Positions 24,318 to 33,281 of a DNA stretch of 64,000 bases are shown piece by piece; within the stretch, counting starts at the first letter, position 1, and every line of letters starts with the position of its first letter. Below the pieces are notes generated by a model. That model saw nothing but the letters and a program-made list of their open reading frames with translations. It did no database searches and was not told the DNA's origin. A program made the position numbers and the translations under genes. The DNA is from Paraburkholderia bryophila (GTDB lineage Bacteria; Pseudomonadota; Gammaproteobacteria; Burkholderiales; Burkholderiaceae): the NCBI RefSeq assembly GCF_003269035.1, contig NZ_QLTK01000010.1, forward strand, positions 62,001 through 126,000, written 5' to 3'.

Positions 24318-26711
24318 TCAATTCCCTTCGAGGAACGATTTCAGCTTGTCCGAACGGCTTGGATGACGCAGCTTGCGCAGCGCCTTCGCCTCGATCTGAC
24401 GGATCCGTTCACGCGTCACGTCGAACTGCTTGCCGACTTCTTCGAGCGTGTGATCGGTGCTCATCTCGATACCGAAACGCATGCGTAGCACCTTCGCTTC
24501 GCGCGGCGTCAGCGAGTCGAGCACGTCTTTCACGACGTCGCGCATGCTGGCATGCAAAGCCGCATCTGCCGGCGCCACCGTGTTCGTGTCTTCGATGAAG
24601 TCGCCCAGATGCGAATCGTCGTCGTCACCGATCGGCGTTTCCATGGAGATCGGTTCTTTCGCGATCTTCATGATCTTGCGGATCTTGTCTTCCGGCATTT
24701 CCATCTTTTCGGCCAGCGTTGCCGGATCCGGTTCGAGACCGGTTTCCTGCAAAATCTGACGCGAAATACGGTTCATCTTGTTGATCGTTTCGATCATGTG
24801 AACCGGAATCCGGATCGTGCGCGCCTGGTCGGCGATCGAACGCGTAATGGCCTGGCGAATCCACCACGTGGCATACGTGGAGAACTTGTAGCCGCGACGA
24901 TATTCGAACTTATCCACCGCCTTCATCAGGCCGATATTGCCCTCTTGAATCAGGTCGAGGAACTGCAGACCACGGTTCGTGTACTTCTTCGCGATCGAGA
25001 TCACGAGACGCAAGTTCGCCTCGGTCATTTCGCGCTTGGCCTGCCGCGCCTTCAGCTCACCGGCCGCCATTTGACGGTTGGTTTCCTTCAGATCCTTCAG
25101 CGGCAGGACGACACGCGCCTGCAGGTCCAGCAGACGTTGCTGCTGTTCGCGGATAGCCGGAATGTTCCGCGTGAGAATCGCGCTGTAAGCGTGACCCTCG
25201 CCGACAATCCTGTCGGCCCATTCGAGATCCGTTTCGCTACCCGGAAAACGCGCGATGAACTCTGCACGCGGCATGCCGCACTTGTCGACGACCGTATGCA
25301 GAATCTGACGCTCGACCTGACGCACTTCGTCCACTTGCGCGCGCAACGTGTCGCACAGCCGCTCGACCGTGCGCGCGGTGAAGCGGATTGTCATCAGTTC
25401 GTTCTGGATCGTTTCCTGAGCCTTCAGATACGACTTGGACTTGTAGCCTTCTTTCTCGAACGCGCGACGCATCTTGTCGAACCATTCGCTGATGAGGGCA
25501 AACTTCTCGAGCGAGGCACGCTTGAGCGCTTCCATCTGCGCTGCGTTGGCGGTGGCTTGCGCCGTGCCGTCGTCTTCTTCCTCGTCTTCGTCGGACTCTT
25601 CCTCGACTTCTTCGTCGTCGCTCTCGATCGCTTCCGCCTCTTGTGCGGAAAAGCCGTCCGCGTCTTCCGCGTCGGCGTCGATCAGGCCGTCGACCAGTTC
25701 GTCGATCCGGATTTCCTCGTTCGCGACCCGCTCGGCCATGGCGAGAATGTCGGCGATCGTGGTCGGGCAGGCGGAGATCGCCATCACCATGTGCTTCAGA
25801 CCGTCTTCGATCCGCTTGGCGATTTCGATTTCACCTTCGCGCGTGAGCAGCTCGACCGTGCCCATTTCGCGCATGTACATGCGGACCGGGTCGGTGGTGC
25901 GGCCGAATTCGGAGTCGACCGTGGAAAGCGCGACTTCGGCTTCCTCTTCCACTTCGTCGTCCGACGAAGCGGCGGGGGCGTTGTCGTTGAGCAGCAGCGT
26001 TTCAGCGTCCGGGGCCTGTTCATACACCGCCACGCCCATGTCGTTGAACGTGCTGATGATGCCTTCGATCGCCTCGGTCTCGGTGAAGTTGTCCGGCAGG
26101 TGGTCGTTGATTTCAGCGTACGTGAGGAAGCCGCGCTCCTTGCCGAGCTTGATCAGCGTGCGCAGTTTGGAACGACGTTCCTCGAGTTCCTCGACCGTGC
26201 CCGGCTGCGACGACGCGAACGCGTCTTTCAGCAGCGCTTTTTCCTTTGCACGACGGTCGCGAGCCTTGACCTTTTCCACTTTGGCCGGAGCCGCGGCGGC
26301 AGGGGTTTCTTCGCTTTGGGTTGCTTCGTCATCGACGGGCACTTCATTCAGCTTTTTCGTCATGGAGTTCGCCGTACCGGCTGTAGTCTCGACTCGCGGC
26401 TGGTGGACGCCAGCCGGTTGAACCGTGGATACTGGAACCTCGCGGACTGCCGCATCGTCCTGCGCGACAACCGCTTCCCTTGCGCTTCTGACACCCGGCC
26501 GCTTCGTGACCGGTGGTGATACCACTCTCGCTGCCTCAACCTGCTCCGCTCGTGCAGCGGAACTGGTCAAGGATTTCTTCCCCGCAACCGGTGCAACTCT
26601 GACGGTAGACGTTTTTCTGGCGGAAGAATCTAGCCTGGCCTCGGTGACCTTTCTGGTCGGCTCCTTCGAGCCTGTGCCTGCCGCTTTATTTCCGCCCGTA
26701 GTCTTTGCCAT
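24318..26711 (-). CDS. rpoD: RNA polymerase primary sigma factor (sigma-70)
   Basis: The 797-residue protein is the housekeeping sigma factor. After a long Ala/Lys/Pro-rich N-terminal extension (about 1-165) comes region 1.1 (LRTLIKLGKERGFLTYAEIN), region 1.2 (DPVRMYMREMGTVELLTREGEIEIAKRI in part), an acidic nonconserved insert (EESDEDEEEDDG) and regions 2.1-2.4 (YTNRGLQFLDLIQEGNIGLM; FSTYATWWIRQAITR). Regions 3 and 4 follow, with the -35-reading helix VTRERIRQIEAKALRKLRHP at the end. It directs core RNA polymerase to -10/-35 promoters. The gene follows dnaG in the conserved macromolecular-synthesis order, with 99 bp between them and two terminators behind it. Confidence 0.98.
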   Translation of the reverse strand: MAKTTGGNKAAGTGSKEPTRKVTEARLDSSARKTSTVRVAPVAGKKSLTSSAARAEQVEAARVVSPPVTKRPGVRSAREAVVAQDDAAVREVPVSTVQPAGVHQPRVETTAGTANSMTKKLNEVPVDDEATQSEETPAAAAPAKVEKVKARDRRAKEKALLKDAFASSQPGTVEELEERRSKLRTLIKLGKERGFLTYAEINDHLPDNFTETEAIEGIISTFNDMGVAVYEQAPDAETLLLNDNAPAASSDDEVEEEAEVALSTVDSEFGRTTDPVRMYMREMGTVELLTREGEIEIAKRIEDGLKHMVMAISACPTTIADILAMAERVANEEIRIDELVDGLIDADAEDADGFSAQEAEAIESDDEEVEEESDEDEEEDDGTAQATANAAQMEALKRASLEKFALISEWFDKMRRAFEKEGYKSKSYLKAQETIQNELMTIRFTARTVERLCDTLRAQVDEVRQVERQILHTVVDKCGMPRAEFIARFPGSETDLEWADRIVGEGHAYSAILTRNIPAIREQQQRLLDLQARVVLPLKDLKETNRQMAAGELKARQAKREMTEANLRLVISIAKKYTNRGLQFLDLIQEGNIGLMKAVDKFEYRRGYKFSTYATWWIRQAITRSIADQARTIRIPVHMIETINKMNRISRQILQETGLEPDPATLAEKMEMPEDKIRKIMKIAKEPISMETPIGDDDDSHLGDFIEDTNTVAPADAALHASMRDVVKDVLDSLTPREAKVLRMRFGIEMSTDHTLEEVGKQFDVTRERIRQIEAKALRKLRHPSRSDKLKSFLEGN

Positions 26712-26810
26712 CGCATCGCCCTTCGCCTGTTGGCCTTTGCTAGGAAAACCCTTTGAAAAACAAACCGCTGGAAACTTTTTATTGTAGCACTTCGACCCTT
26801 CTCAACCCGC

Positions 26811-28676
26811 CTAGAGCCCGAGCTGGCGCTTCATGTCGGCCCGCTTCCGGTTCAATTCCGACAATTCCGCAAACTCCTCCGGCGTGTGCCGGGATTGCCG
26901 CGAAAGCTGCTCGAGACGATCGCAATAAGCGTCGTACCGCATCTTCAGGATCGCGGCTTTCAATTCCTCGCCGACAATCCGCTCCTGCTCGCGCCGCTCC
27001 TCGATAACGGTCGCATCCTCCGGGTCCTTCAGCAGCAAATCCCGGACATTTTCATCATAGTCTAGAATTTTGCGAAAGATTTCCTCGAAAGTTGGGGCGT
27101 TTGCGCCGTTTCGCAATAGATCCGACAACAACTGAAACTCGGCCGAATCCCCCAGCGCACGCGCGTGCGTCGTCACTTCTTCGAACAGCTCGCCGTGCCG
27201 CGTCACCGACAGAAGCGCCTGCTCGGCATCTTCATCGAGCACCGCCACCGTGCGCGGATACATCACCAGATTGCGCAGCGTTTTTTCCTCGATTCCGGTC
27301 ACGCTGCGCCGGTCTTTGCGAGCCGGCGCCGAGCGGGCGGCCGCCGCGATCCGCGAATCGACTTCGCAAAGGGCTGCCACTTCGTCGAACGGCACGTCGA
27401 GCCGGTCGGCGAACATATGCATGATCTGGGCGCGCAACGCATTGGCCGGCAGCGCCTGCAGCAAGGGCTTGGCGTCGAACAACGCGCGCGCCCGGCCTTC
27501 CGGCTGATCCAGCTCCTTGCCGGTCAGCACCTCGTTGAGCATGAACTGCGACAGCGGCATGGCGCGCTCGACCTGCTCCGCGAACGCTTCGGTGCCGAAT
27601 TCGCGCACGTAGCTGTCCGGATCGTACTCGGACGGCAGAAACAGGAAACGGATGGTGCGATTGTCGGCCGCGTGCGGCAAGCAAGCGTCCAGCGCACGCC
27701 GCGCGGCGCGCCGTCCTGCCGAATCGCCGTCGAAACTGAAAATGACCGTATCGGTCTGACGCATCAATTTCTGCACATGAATCGGCGTGCAGGCCGTGCC
27801 CAACGTCGCGACCGCGTTCTGGAACCCCAATTGGGCCAGCGCGACCACGTCCATATAGCCTTCGACCACCAGCACGTAATGCTGTTCGCGAATCGCCAGA
27901 CGTGCCTCGAACAGCCCGTACAACTCGCTGCCCTTGTTAAATAGCGGCGTTTCGGGCGAATTCAAATATTTCGGCTCGCCGCTGTCCAACACCCGCCCGC
28001 CGAAGCCGATTACCTGCCCTTTCACGTTGCGTATCGGGAACATGATCCGCTCGCGAAAGCGGTCGTAACGGCGGTTCTGACCCTGCGCATCCGACTTTTC
28101 GCTGACGATCACCAAGCCCGACTCGACCAGCGCGTCATCCCGATAGTTAGGAAATGCCGGTTCGAGGTTCTGCCAGCCGTCCGGCGCGTAACCGAGTCCG
28201 AAGCGGGCCGCGATCTCACCGGTCAAGCCGCGTTTCTTCAGATACTGAATCGCGGTCGGCGCACTGCGCAACTGCTTGCGGTAAAAGTCGCAGGCCGTTT
28301 GCATGACTTCGGAAAGCGCCGTGGTAACGGCTTTGGACGCCGCCGGCGCATAACCGCCACCCCCGCCGCCATACCCGGGCGACGGCTCGTTCGGCACGGT
28401 CAAGCCGACCGATTGCGCCAGATCGTTGACGGCCTCGGGGAACGACGAGCCAACGTGCTCCATCAGGAACCCGATCGCCGTGCCATGCGCGCCGCAACCG
28501 AAGCAGTGATAAAACTGCTTAGTCGGACTAACCGTAAACGAAGGGCTTTTTTCGTTGTGAAACGGACACAGCCCCATGAAGTTCGCGCCGCCCTTTTTGA
28601 GCTGCACATACCGGCCAACCACGTCGACGATATCGACGCGGTTGAGCAGGTCCTGCAGAAATGACGGAGGAATCAC
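26811..28676 (-). CDS. dnaG: DNA primase
   Basis: The 621-residue primase lays down RNA primers for replication. Visible are the N-terminal CHC2 zinc finger (Cys37, His40, Cys58, Cys61 in CPFHNEK and FYHCFGCG), the Toprim domain (VVEGYMDVVAL with its catalytic Glu, then FSFDGDSAGRRAARRAL), and a C-terminal helicase-binding region ending in LNRKRADMKRQLGL. The length is normal. It lies between yqeY and rpoD, 82 bp after yqeY, in the classical rpsU-dnaG-rpoD operon order, which couples translation, replication and transcription genes. Confidence 0.97.
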   Translation of the reverse strand: MIPPSFLQDLLNRVDIVDVVGRYVQLKKGGANFMGLCPFHNEKSPSFTVSPTKQFYHCFGCGAHGTAIGFLMEHVGSSFPEAVNDLAQSVGLTVPNEPSPGYGGGGGGYAPAASKAVTTALSEVMQTACDFYRKQLRSAPTAIQYLKKRGLTGEIAARFGLGYAPDGWQNLEPAFPNYRDDALVESGLVIVSEKSDAQGQNRRYDRFRERIMFPIRNVKGQVIGFGGRVLDSGEPKYLNSPETPLFNKGSELYGLFEARLAIREQHYVLVVEGYMDVVALAQLGFQNAVATLGTACTPIHVQKLMRQTDTVIFSFDGDSAGRRAARRALDACLPHAADNRTIRFLFLPSEYDPDSYVREFGTEAFAEQVERAMPLSQFMLNEVLTGKELDQPEGRARALFDAKPLLQALPANALRAQIMHMFADRLDVPFDEVAALCEVDSRIAAAARSAPARKDRRSVTGIEEKTLRNLVMYPRTVAVLDEDAEQALLSVTRHGELFEEVTTHARALGDSAEFQLLSDLLRNGANAPTFEEIFRKILDYDENVRDLLLKDPEDATVIEERREQERIVGEELKAAILKMRYDAYCDRLEQLSRQSRHTPEEFAELSELNRKRADMKRQLGL

Positions 28677-28758
28677 AGTAAATGACGCTACCTGAAAAGC
28701 TCAAGGCTGCGCGCGCCACCCGCCGAGCGTCGGTGCGCGCAGACCCGATAGACGGAAA

Positions 28759-29205
28759 TTACTTCGCGAGCGCGGCCTTGACTTGCGCCGAAACGGCGGT
28801 CATGTCGGCGCGGCCCGCCAGCTTCGGCTTCAGCACGCCCATGACCTTGCCCATGTCCTGCGGGCCGGCGGCGCCGGTTTGCGCGACTGCGGCCTGAACT
28901 TCGGCAACGATCTCCGCTTCGGACATCTGCTCCGGCATATAGGCGGACAGAATCGCCATTTCGGCCTTTTCCTTGTCGGCCAGATCCGCGCGGCTGGCGG
29001 CTTCGAACTGGCTGATCGAGTCTTTGCGCTGCTTGATCATCTTGTCGATGACCGCCGTGATCGCGGTGTCGTCGAGCGTGATGCGTTCGTCGACTTCGCG
29101 TTGCTTGATCGCCGCGAGCAGCAGGCGGATCGTGCCGAGACGCTCGGTTTCACGTGCCCGCATGGCGGCTTTCATATCGTCGTTGATCCGGTCCTTGAGA
29201 CTCAT
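28759..29205 (-). CDS. GatB/YqeY domain-containing protein
   Basis: A 148-residue YqeY-type protein (SLKDRINDDMKAAMRARE at the start, LSAYMPEQMSEAEI in the middle, MGKVMGVLKPKLAGRADM near the end). The domain resembles the tRNA-binding tail of amidotransferase subunit GatB and may bind tRNA; its exact role is not established. ATG 29205 was preferred over GTG 29208 because AGGTGA lies at proper distance from it. It is part of the rpsU-yqeY-dnaG-rpoD block on the minus strand, a usual place in beta- and gammaproteobacteria. Confidence 0.93.
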   Translation of the reverse strand: MSLKDRINDDMKAAMRARETERLGTIRLLLAAIKQREVDERITLDDTAITAVIDKMIKQRKDSISQFEAASRADLADKEKAEMAILSAYMPEQMSEAEIVAEVQAAVAQTGAAGPQDMGKVMGVLKPKLAGRADMTAVSAQVKAALAK

Positions 29206-29429
29206 CACTCACCTGAATGCGTTGAAATTTAACAATCCGGCCGGGCCGACCGCATCAACACGAATACCCGCTTGGGACTGCTTCCTCAAGCGGGTTGGCG
29301 CGATATGCGTAATGTGTGCGACCCTGCCGGCTGGCCCGAAGGGGCCGTGTTTTCCGTGACGGCGCTTGCAGCGCCTTCACCGGTTGGATGTCGCCGCTCC
29401 GTTCGACGGGAACCGCGGCAACGCCAGAA

Positions 29430-29643
29430 TCAGTAGAACTTTTTTGGCAGCATCTGGCTTCGCAGATGCTTGAAATGACGCTTCACCGCAACCGCCTTCG
29501 TACACTTGCGCTCAGCCGTAGGCTTTTCGTAAAACTCGCGAGCGTGAAGGTCGGTCAACAAGCCGATTTCTCCCAGAGTGCGCTTGAAACAGTGCATGGC
29601 AATGTCAAAAGGCTCGTTGTCTTTTTACGCGGGCGGTCGTCAT
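29430..29643 (-). pseudogene. rpsU: Frameshifted 30S ribosomal protein S21 gene
   Basis: The minus strand from ATG 29643 begins like S21 (MTTARVK) but runs into a stop after 12 codons. After removal of one A from an A-run at 29622-29626, the frame reads KDNEPFDIAM, then FKRTLGEIGLLTDL, AREFYEKPTAERK, and ends RSQMLPKKFY. Several normally basic positions are changed (MHCF for the usual MRRF, RKCTKAVAV for RKRKKAAAV). The combination of a frameshift and lost Arg residues suggests a decaying copy. Burkholderiaceae usually carry more than one rpsU, so another copy would supply S21. A promoter-like TATACT lies at about 29677-29682 upstream. A sequencing error in the A-run cannot be excluded. Confidence 0.7.
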
Positions 29644-29711
29644 TTTTCAATAACGAGACTTTGTAAAGGTTCAGGAGTATAGCAGAGCTTTCTCACAAAG
29701 CTAATGCGCCG

Positions 29712-30929
29712 TCAAGCCCCCTGAACGTACTCCGCGGCGGCCTGGCCGGCCGCCACGCCTGACGCCCACGCCCACTGAAAATTGTAGCCGCCGAGCCAGC
29801 CGGTCACGTCGACCGCCTCGCCGATGAAGTACAGGCCTGGGGCGCGCGCGCTCATCATCGTCGCCGAGGAAAGGTCGCGCGTATCCACGCCGCCGCGCGT
29901 CACTTCGGCTTTGCGATAGCCTTCGGTGCCGTTTGGCATGAGCGTCCAGCGCGACAAGGCCTCACCCACACGTCGCAAGGTCTTGTCTGGCAGATCGGCG
30001 ACGCGCGCGTCGGCGGGAATCTGATGGGTTTCCAGCCAAACGTGCGCGAGACGTTGCGGAACCCATTCCGACAGCAGATTGGCAATCTGGCGCTTCGTAC
30101 CGGTTTTGGCCTCCAGCAACGCGGTGGTGGCATCTTTTTCCGGTAGCAGATTGATGTGAATCGGCTCGCCGGGCTGCCAGTAGCTTGAAATCTGCAGCAC
30201 ACCCGGACCGGATAGACCGCGATGCGTCAGCAGCAGATCTTCGTTGAATTCCGCGCCGGTCTTCTTGTTGCCGGTCGCGAGTTGCACCTCCAGCGAAACG
30301 CCCGACAGCGCCGCGAACGGCTCCCAGTCGGCTGCCGCGAAGGTCAGCGGGACCAGCGCCGGACGCGTGTCGATCAGCTTGTGGCCGAATTGTTTGGCGA
30401 GGCGGTAGGCGAAATCCGTCGCGCCGATCTTCGGGATCGACAGACCACCGGTCGCGATCACCAGCGCGCGCGCCGTGATCGGACCCGACTGGGTGTCCAG
30501 CACGTAGCGACCTTGCGCGTCCTGCCGCACCTGCTCGACCGACAGCGGCGTGCGCCACGCGACACGGCCCGCGTCGCACTCGGCCTTCAGCACGTCAATG
30601 ACGGCGTCGCTGGACTGATCGCAGAAGAGCTGCCCTTTGTGCTTCTCATGCCACGTCACGTGATGCCGCTTGAGCAGCGCCATGAAGTCGCGCGGCGTAT
30701 AGCGCGCCAGCGCCGAGCGGCAAAAATGCGGATTGGCCGACAGATAGTTCGCCGGCCCGGCATACAGATTGGTGAAGTTGCACCGGCCACCGCCGGAGAT
30801 GCGGATTTTTTCCGCGAGACGCTGTGAGTGGTCGATCAGCACCACGCGACGGCCGAGTTGCCCGGCGACGGCCGCGCACATCATGCCGGCCGCGCCTGCG
30901 CCGATTACCGCGATATCGAAGGATTCCAT
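29712..30929 (-). CDS. HI0933/YhiN-family FAD-dependent oxidoreductase
   Basis: The 405-residue flavoprotein has an N-terminal Rossmann dinucleotide motif (AVIGAGAAGMMCA), the family motif RISGGGRCNFTN (about 44-55), a second GTP-like LVIATGGLSIPKIGATDFAY segment, and a C-terminal FAD-contact region (LYFIGEAVDVTGWLGGYNFQWAWASG). The YhiN/HI0933 family is conserved, but its substrate is not known. The gene is divergent from tsaD with 157 bp between the starts, so the two promoters share this gap. Confidence 0.93.
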   Translation of the reverse strand: MESFDIAVIGAGAAGMMCAAVAGQLGRRVVLIDHSQRLAEKIRISGGGRCNFTNLYAGPANYLSANPHFCRSALARYTPRDFMALLKRHHVTWHEKHKGQLFCDQSSDAVIDVLKAECDAGRVAWRTPLSVEQVRQDAQGRYVLDTQSGPITARALVIATGGLSIPKIGATDFAYRLAKQFGHKLIDTRPALVPLTFAAADWEPFAALSGVSLEVQLATGNKKTGAEFNEDLLLTHRGLSGPGVLQISSYWQPGEPIHINLLPEKDATTALLEAKTGTKRQIANLLSEWVPQRLAHVWLETHQIPADARVADLPDKTLRRVGEALSRWTLMPNGTEGYRKAEVTRGGVDTRDLSSATMMSARAPGLYFIGEAVDVTGWLGGYNFQWAWASGVAAGQAAAEYVQGA

Positions 30930-31086
30930 GGGGCCGCATTGTACCTGCGCGTCTGCGGCGGCTTGTCGGCACTGCTATACTTTCAGGCTGGTCTTTTCAT
31001 TTTCCCGGCCGCGTGCCTGGCGGCCTCTGCGCGTCGTATCTGCAGTGTCACGCGCGGCCGTGGCCGTTCAAACCCAACTATCCATC

Positions 31087-32115
31087 ATGCTCGTTCTCGG
31101 CATCGAAAGCTCCTGCGACGAAACCGGTCTCGCGCTCTACGACACAGAGCGCGGCCTGCTCGCGCACGCGCTGCATTCGCAAATTGCGATGCATCGGGAA
31201 TACGGCGGCGTGGTGCCGGAACTGGCGTCGCGCGACCATATCCGGCGCGCGCTGCCATTGCTGGAAGAGGTGATGGAACGCGCCGGCGCGGTGCGCAGCG
31301 ACATCGACGCGATCGCCTACACGCAAGGGCCGGGGCTCGCGGGCGCGCTGCTGGTCGGCGCGAGCGTAGCCAATTCGCTGGCCATGGCATGGGACAAGCC
31401 GACTATCGGCATCCACCATCTCGAAGGGCATTTGCTGTCGCCGCTGCTGGTGGACGAGCCGCCGCCGTTTCCGTTTGTCGCGCTGCTGGTGTCCGGCGGG
31501 CATACACAATTGATGCGTGTAACAGACGTCGGCGAATACGAAACGCTCGGCGAAACGCTCGACGACGCGGCCGGCGAAGCCTTCGACAAAACCGCCAAGC
31601 TGCTCGGCCTCGGTTATCCTGGCGGCCCCGAGGTGTCGCGCATGGCTGAGTTCGGCACGCCCGGCGCGGTGGTGCTGCCGCGCCCCATGCTGCATTCCGG
31701 CGACCTGGACTTCAGCTTCAGCGGCTTGAAAACCGCCGTGCTCACGCATGCAAAAAAGCTCGGCGGCGCGAATATCTGCGAGCAGGCGAAAGCCGATCTG
31801 GCGCGTGGTTTCGTGGACGCAGCGGTCGAAGTGCTGGCGGTGAAGTCATTGGCCGCGCTGAAAAAGACCAAGCTGAACCGGTTGGTGGTGGCCGGCGGCG
31901 TGGGCGCGAACCGGCAACTGCGCGAGGCGCTTTCCGCCGCAGCGAAGAAACGCAATTTCTACGTGCATTACCCGGATTTGTCGCTATGCACGGACAACGG
32001 CGCGATGATCGCGCTGGCCGGCGCGTTGCGGTTGCAGCGCTGGCCGGATCAGTCGGGCAAAGACTACGCGTTCACGGTGAAGCCGCGCTGGGATCTGACT
32101 TCGCTCGCACGCTAA
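31087..32115 (+). CDS. tsaD: tRNA N6-threonylcarbamoyladenosine transferase
   Basis: The 342-residue ASKHA-fold enzyme, with TsaB and TsaE, transfers the threonylcarbamoyl group to A37 of tRNAs reading ANN codons. Key features are LGIESSCDETG at the N terminus, the metal-binding HREYGGVVPELASRDH with both His ligands, YTQGPGLAGALLVG, HHLEGH, the VSGGHTQL loop, and the C-terminal VVAGGVGANRQLR with CTDNGAMIA. ATG 31087 is the canonical start, although the frame is open further upstream. A strong bidirectional terminator follows. Confidence 0.97.
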   Translation: MLVLGIESSCDETGLALYDTERGLLAHALHSQIAMHREYGGVVPELASRDHIRRALPLLEEVMERAGAVRSDIDAIAYTQGPGLAGALLVGASVANSLAMAWDKPTIGIHHLEGHLLSPLLVDEPPPFPFVALLVSGGHTQLMRVTDVGEYETLGETLDDAAGEAFDKTAKLLGLGYPGGPEVSRMAEFGTPGAVVLPRPMLHSGDLDFSFSGLKTAVLTHAKKLGGANICEQAKADLARGFVDAAVEVLAVKSLAALKKTKLNRLVVAGGVGANRQLREALSAAAKKRNFYVHYPDLSLCTDNGAMIALAGALRLQRWPDQSGKDYAFTVKPRWDLTSLAR

Positions 32116-32133
32116 GCGGGGAAGCTCGGCGCA

Positions 32134-32170
32134 CAAAAAAAGCCGCTCTTTTCATCAGAGCGGCTTTTTC
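32134..32170. terminator. Bidirectional terminator between tsaD and folE2
   Basis: AAAAAAGCCGCTCT and AGAGCGGCTTTTT form an 11-12-bp stem with a short TTCATC loop and U-runs on both strands, ending tsaD from the left and folE2 from the right. Confidence 0.92.
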
Positions 32171-32200
32171 ATTGGCGACCCGCATGGGTCGACTAACGTA

Positions 32201-33007
32201 TCAGACCGTCCGCTTATCTCGCTCGATCACCGCATACGCGCTGTGATTGTGAATCGACTCGAAGTTCTCCGCTTCGAGCACATACGCGACGATCCGCTCA
32301 TCAGCATTCAGACGCTGCGCGACGTCGCGCACCAGATCTTCGACGAATTTCGGATTCTCGTAGGCGCGCTCGGTGACGAACTTCTCGTCCGGGCGCTTCA
32401 GCAGACCCCACAGTTCGCACGACGCTTCTTCTTCAGCGACACGAACCAGTTCTTCGACGGCCACGTCGCCGGCCAGTTCGGCGTTGATGGTGACATGCGA
32501 GCGCTGGTTGTGCGCGCCGTACTGCGAGATCTTCTTCGAACACGGGCACAGACTCGTGACCGGCACCAGCACTTTCAGGAACAGGCGCGTCGCGCCGTTG
32601 CGGGTCTCGCCGGTCAACGTGACTTCGTAGTCCAACAGGCTTTGCACGCCCGACACCGGCGCGGTCTTGTTCACGAAATACGGGAACGACACTTCGATAC
32701 GGCCAGCCTCGGCCTCGAGCTTTTCCAGCATCGCGGCGAGCATCGTGCGGAACGTGGCCGACTCCAGCGGCGCCTTGTTCTCTTCAAGCAACGCAACGAA
32801 TCGCGACATATGCGTGCCCTTCTGGTCGGCGGGCAGATGCACGTCGAGATTCCACGTGCCGACCGTCGGCTGGATGTCGCCGCCTTGCGTGCGCACCGTC
32901 AACGGATGACGCACGGCCTTCACGCCGACCCGCTGAATCGGGATCTGACGCGTGTCGGGCGTGCTTTGCACGTCGGGCATCACAAAGGCGGGATTCATCT
33001 GATTCAT
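32201..33007 (-). CDS. folE2: GTP cyclohydrolase FolE2
   Basis: The 268-residue protein is GTP cyclohydrolase of the FolE2 (COG1469) type, which opens GTP to dihydroneopterin triphosphate for folate and for queuosine-type modifications. Seen are the family motifs GTHMSRF, LVPVTSLCPCSKKIS with the conserved Cys, GAHNQRSHV, and ELWGLLKRPDEK near the C terminus. ATG 33007 follows AAAGGACA and was preferred to the open upstream frame. FolE2 works with metals other than zinc and is often Zur-regulated. No clear Zur box is recognised here. It is the only folE-type gene in the window. Confidence 0.95.
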   Translation of the reverse strand: MNQMNPAFVMPDVQSTPDTRQIPIQRVGVKAVRHPLTVRTQGGDIQPTVGTWNLDVHLPADQKGTHMSRFVALLEENKAPLESATFRTMLAAMLEKLEAEAGRIEVSFPYFVNKTAPVSGVQSLLDYEVTLTGETRNGATRLFLKVLVPVTSLCPCSKKISQYGAHNQRSHVTINAELAGDVAVEELVRVAEEEASCELWGLLKRPDEKFVTERAYENPKFVEDLVRDVAQRLNADERIVAYVLEAENFESIHNHSAYAVIERDKRTV

Positions 33008-33281
33008 TGTCTTGTCCTTTCCAGAAAACGCCGGGCCGCGCAGGTTTTTCGCTTCGCAGAAAATCACCGTGGAGTGCTGCCGCGTTCTGTCGCGAAGCAA
33101 CAGTACGGGGGCGCTCGGCGGCCGTGCGGATCAGATCGCGCAACGGCGAACGCCGGCCCCGGCCGGCGTTGGATGATGGGCCCGATGGCCCATCGATTCA
33201 AGTTGGAGATTGCTATGACCGCAATAGCAACGCGGCTCGAGTGACGAGCCGCGCCGCCTGATGCGACGCATCATTGACGCC

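Noticed and set aside
24552..26519. 655-codon plus-strand ORF opposite rpoD
   Set aside because: It is the antisense shadow of rpoD in a GC-rich codon context; the protein has repetitive Arg/Asp/Leu/Val composition and no domain, while rpoD is certain.
33149..33170. AACGCCGGCC/GGCCGGCGTT palindrome after dxs as a terminator
   Set aside because: A strong stem, but with no T-run on the minus strand and in very GC-rich DNA; not listed as a terminator.
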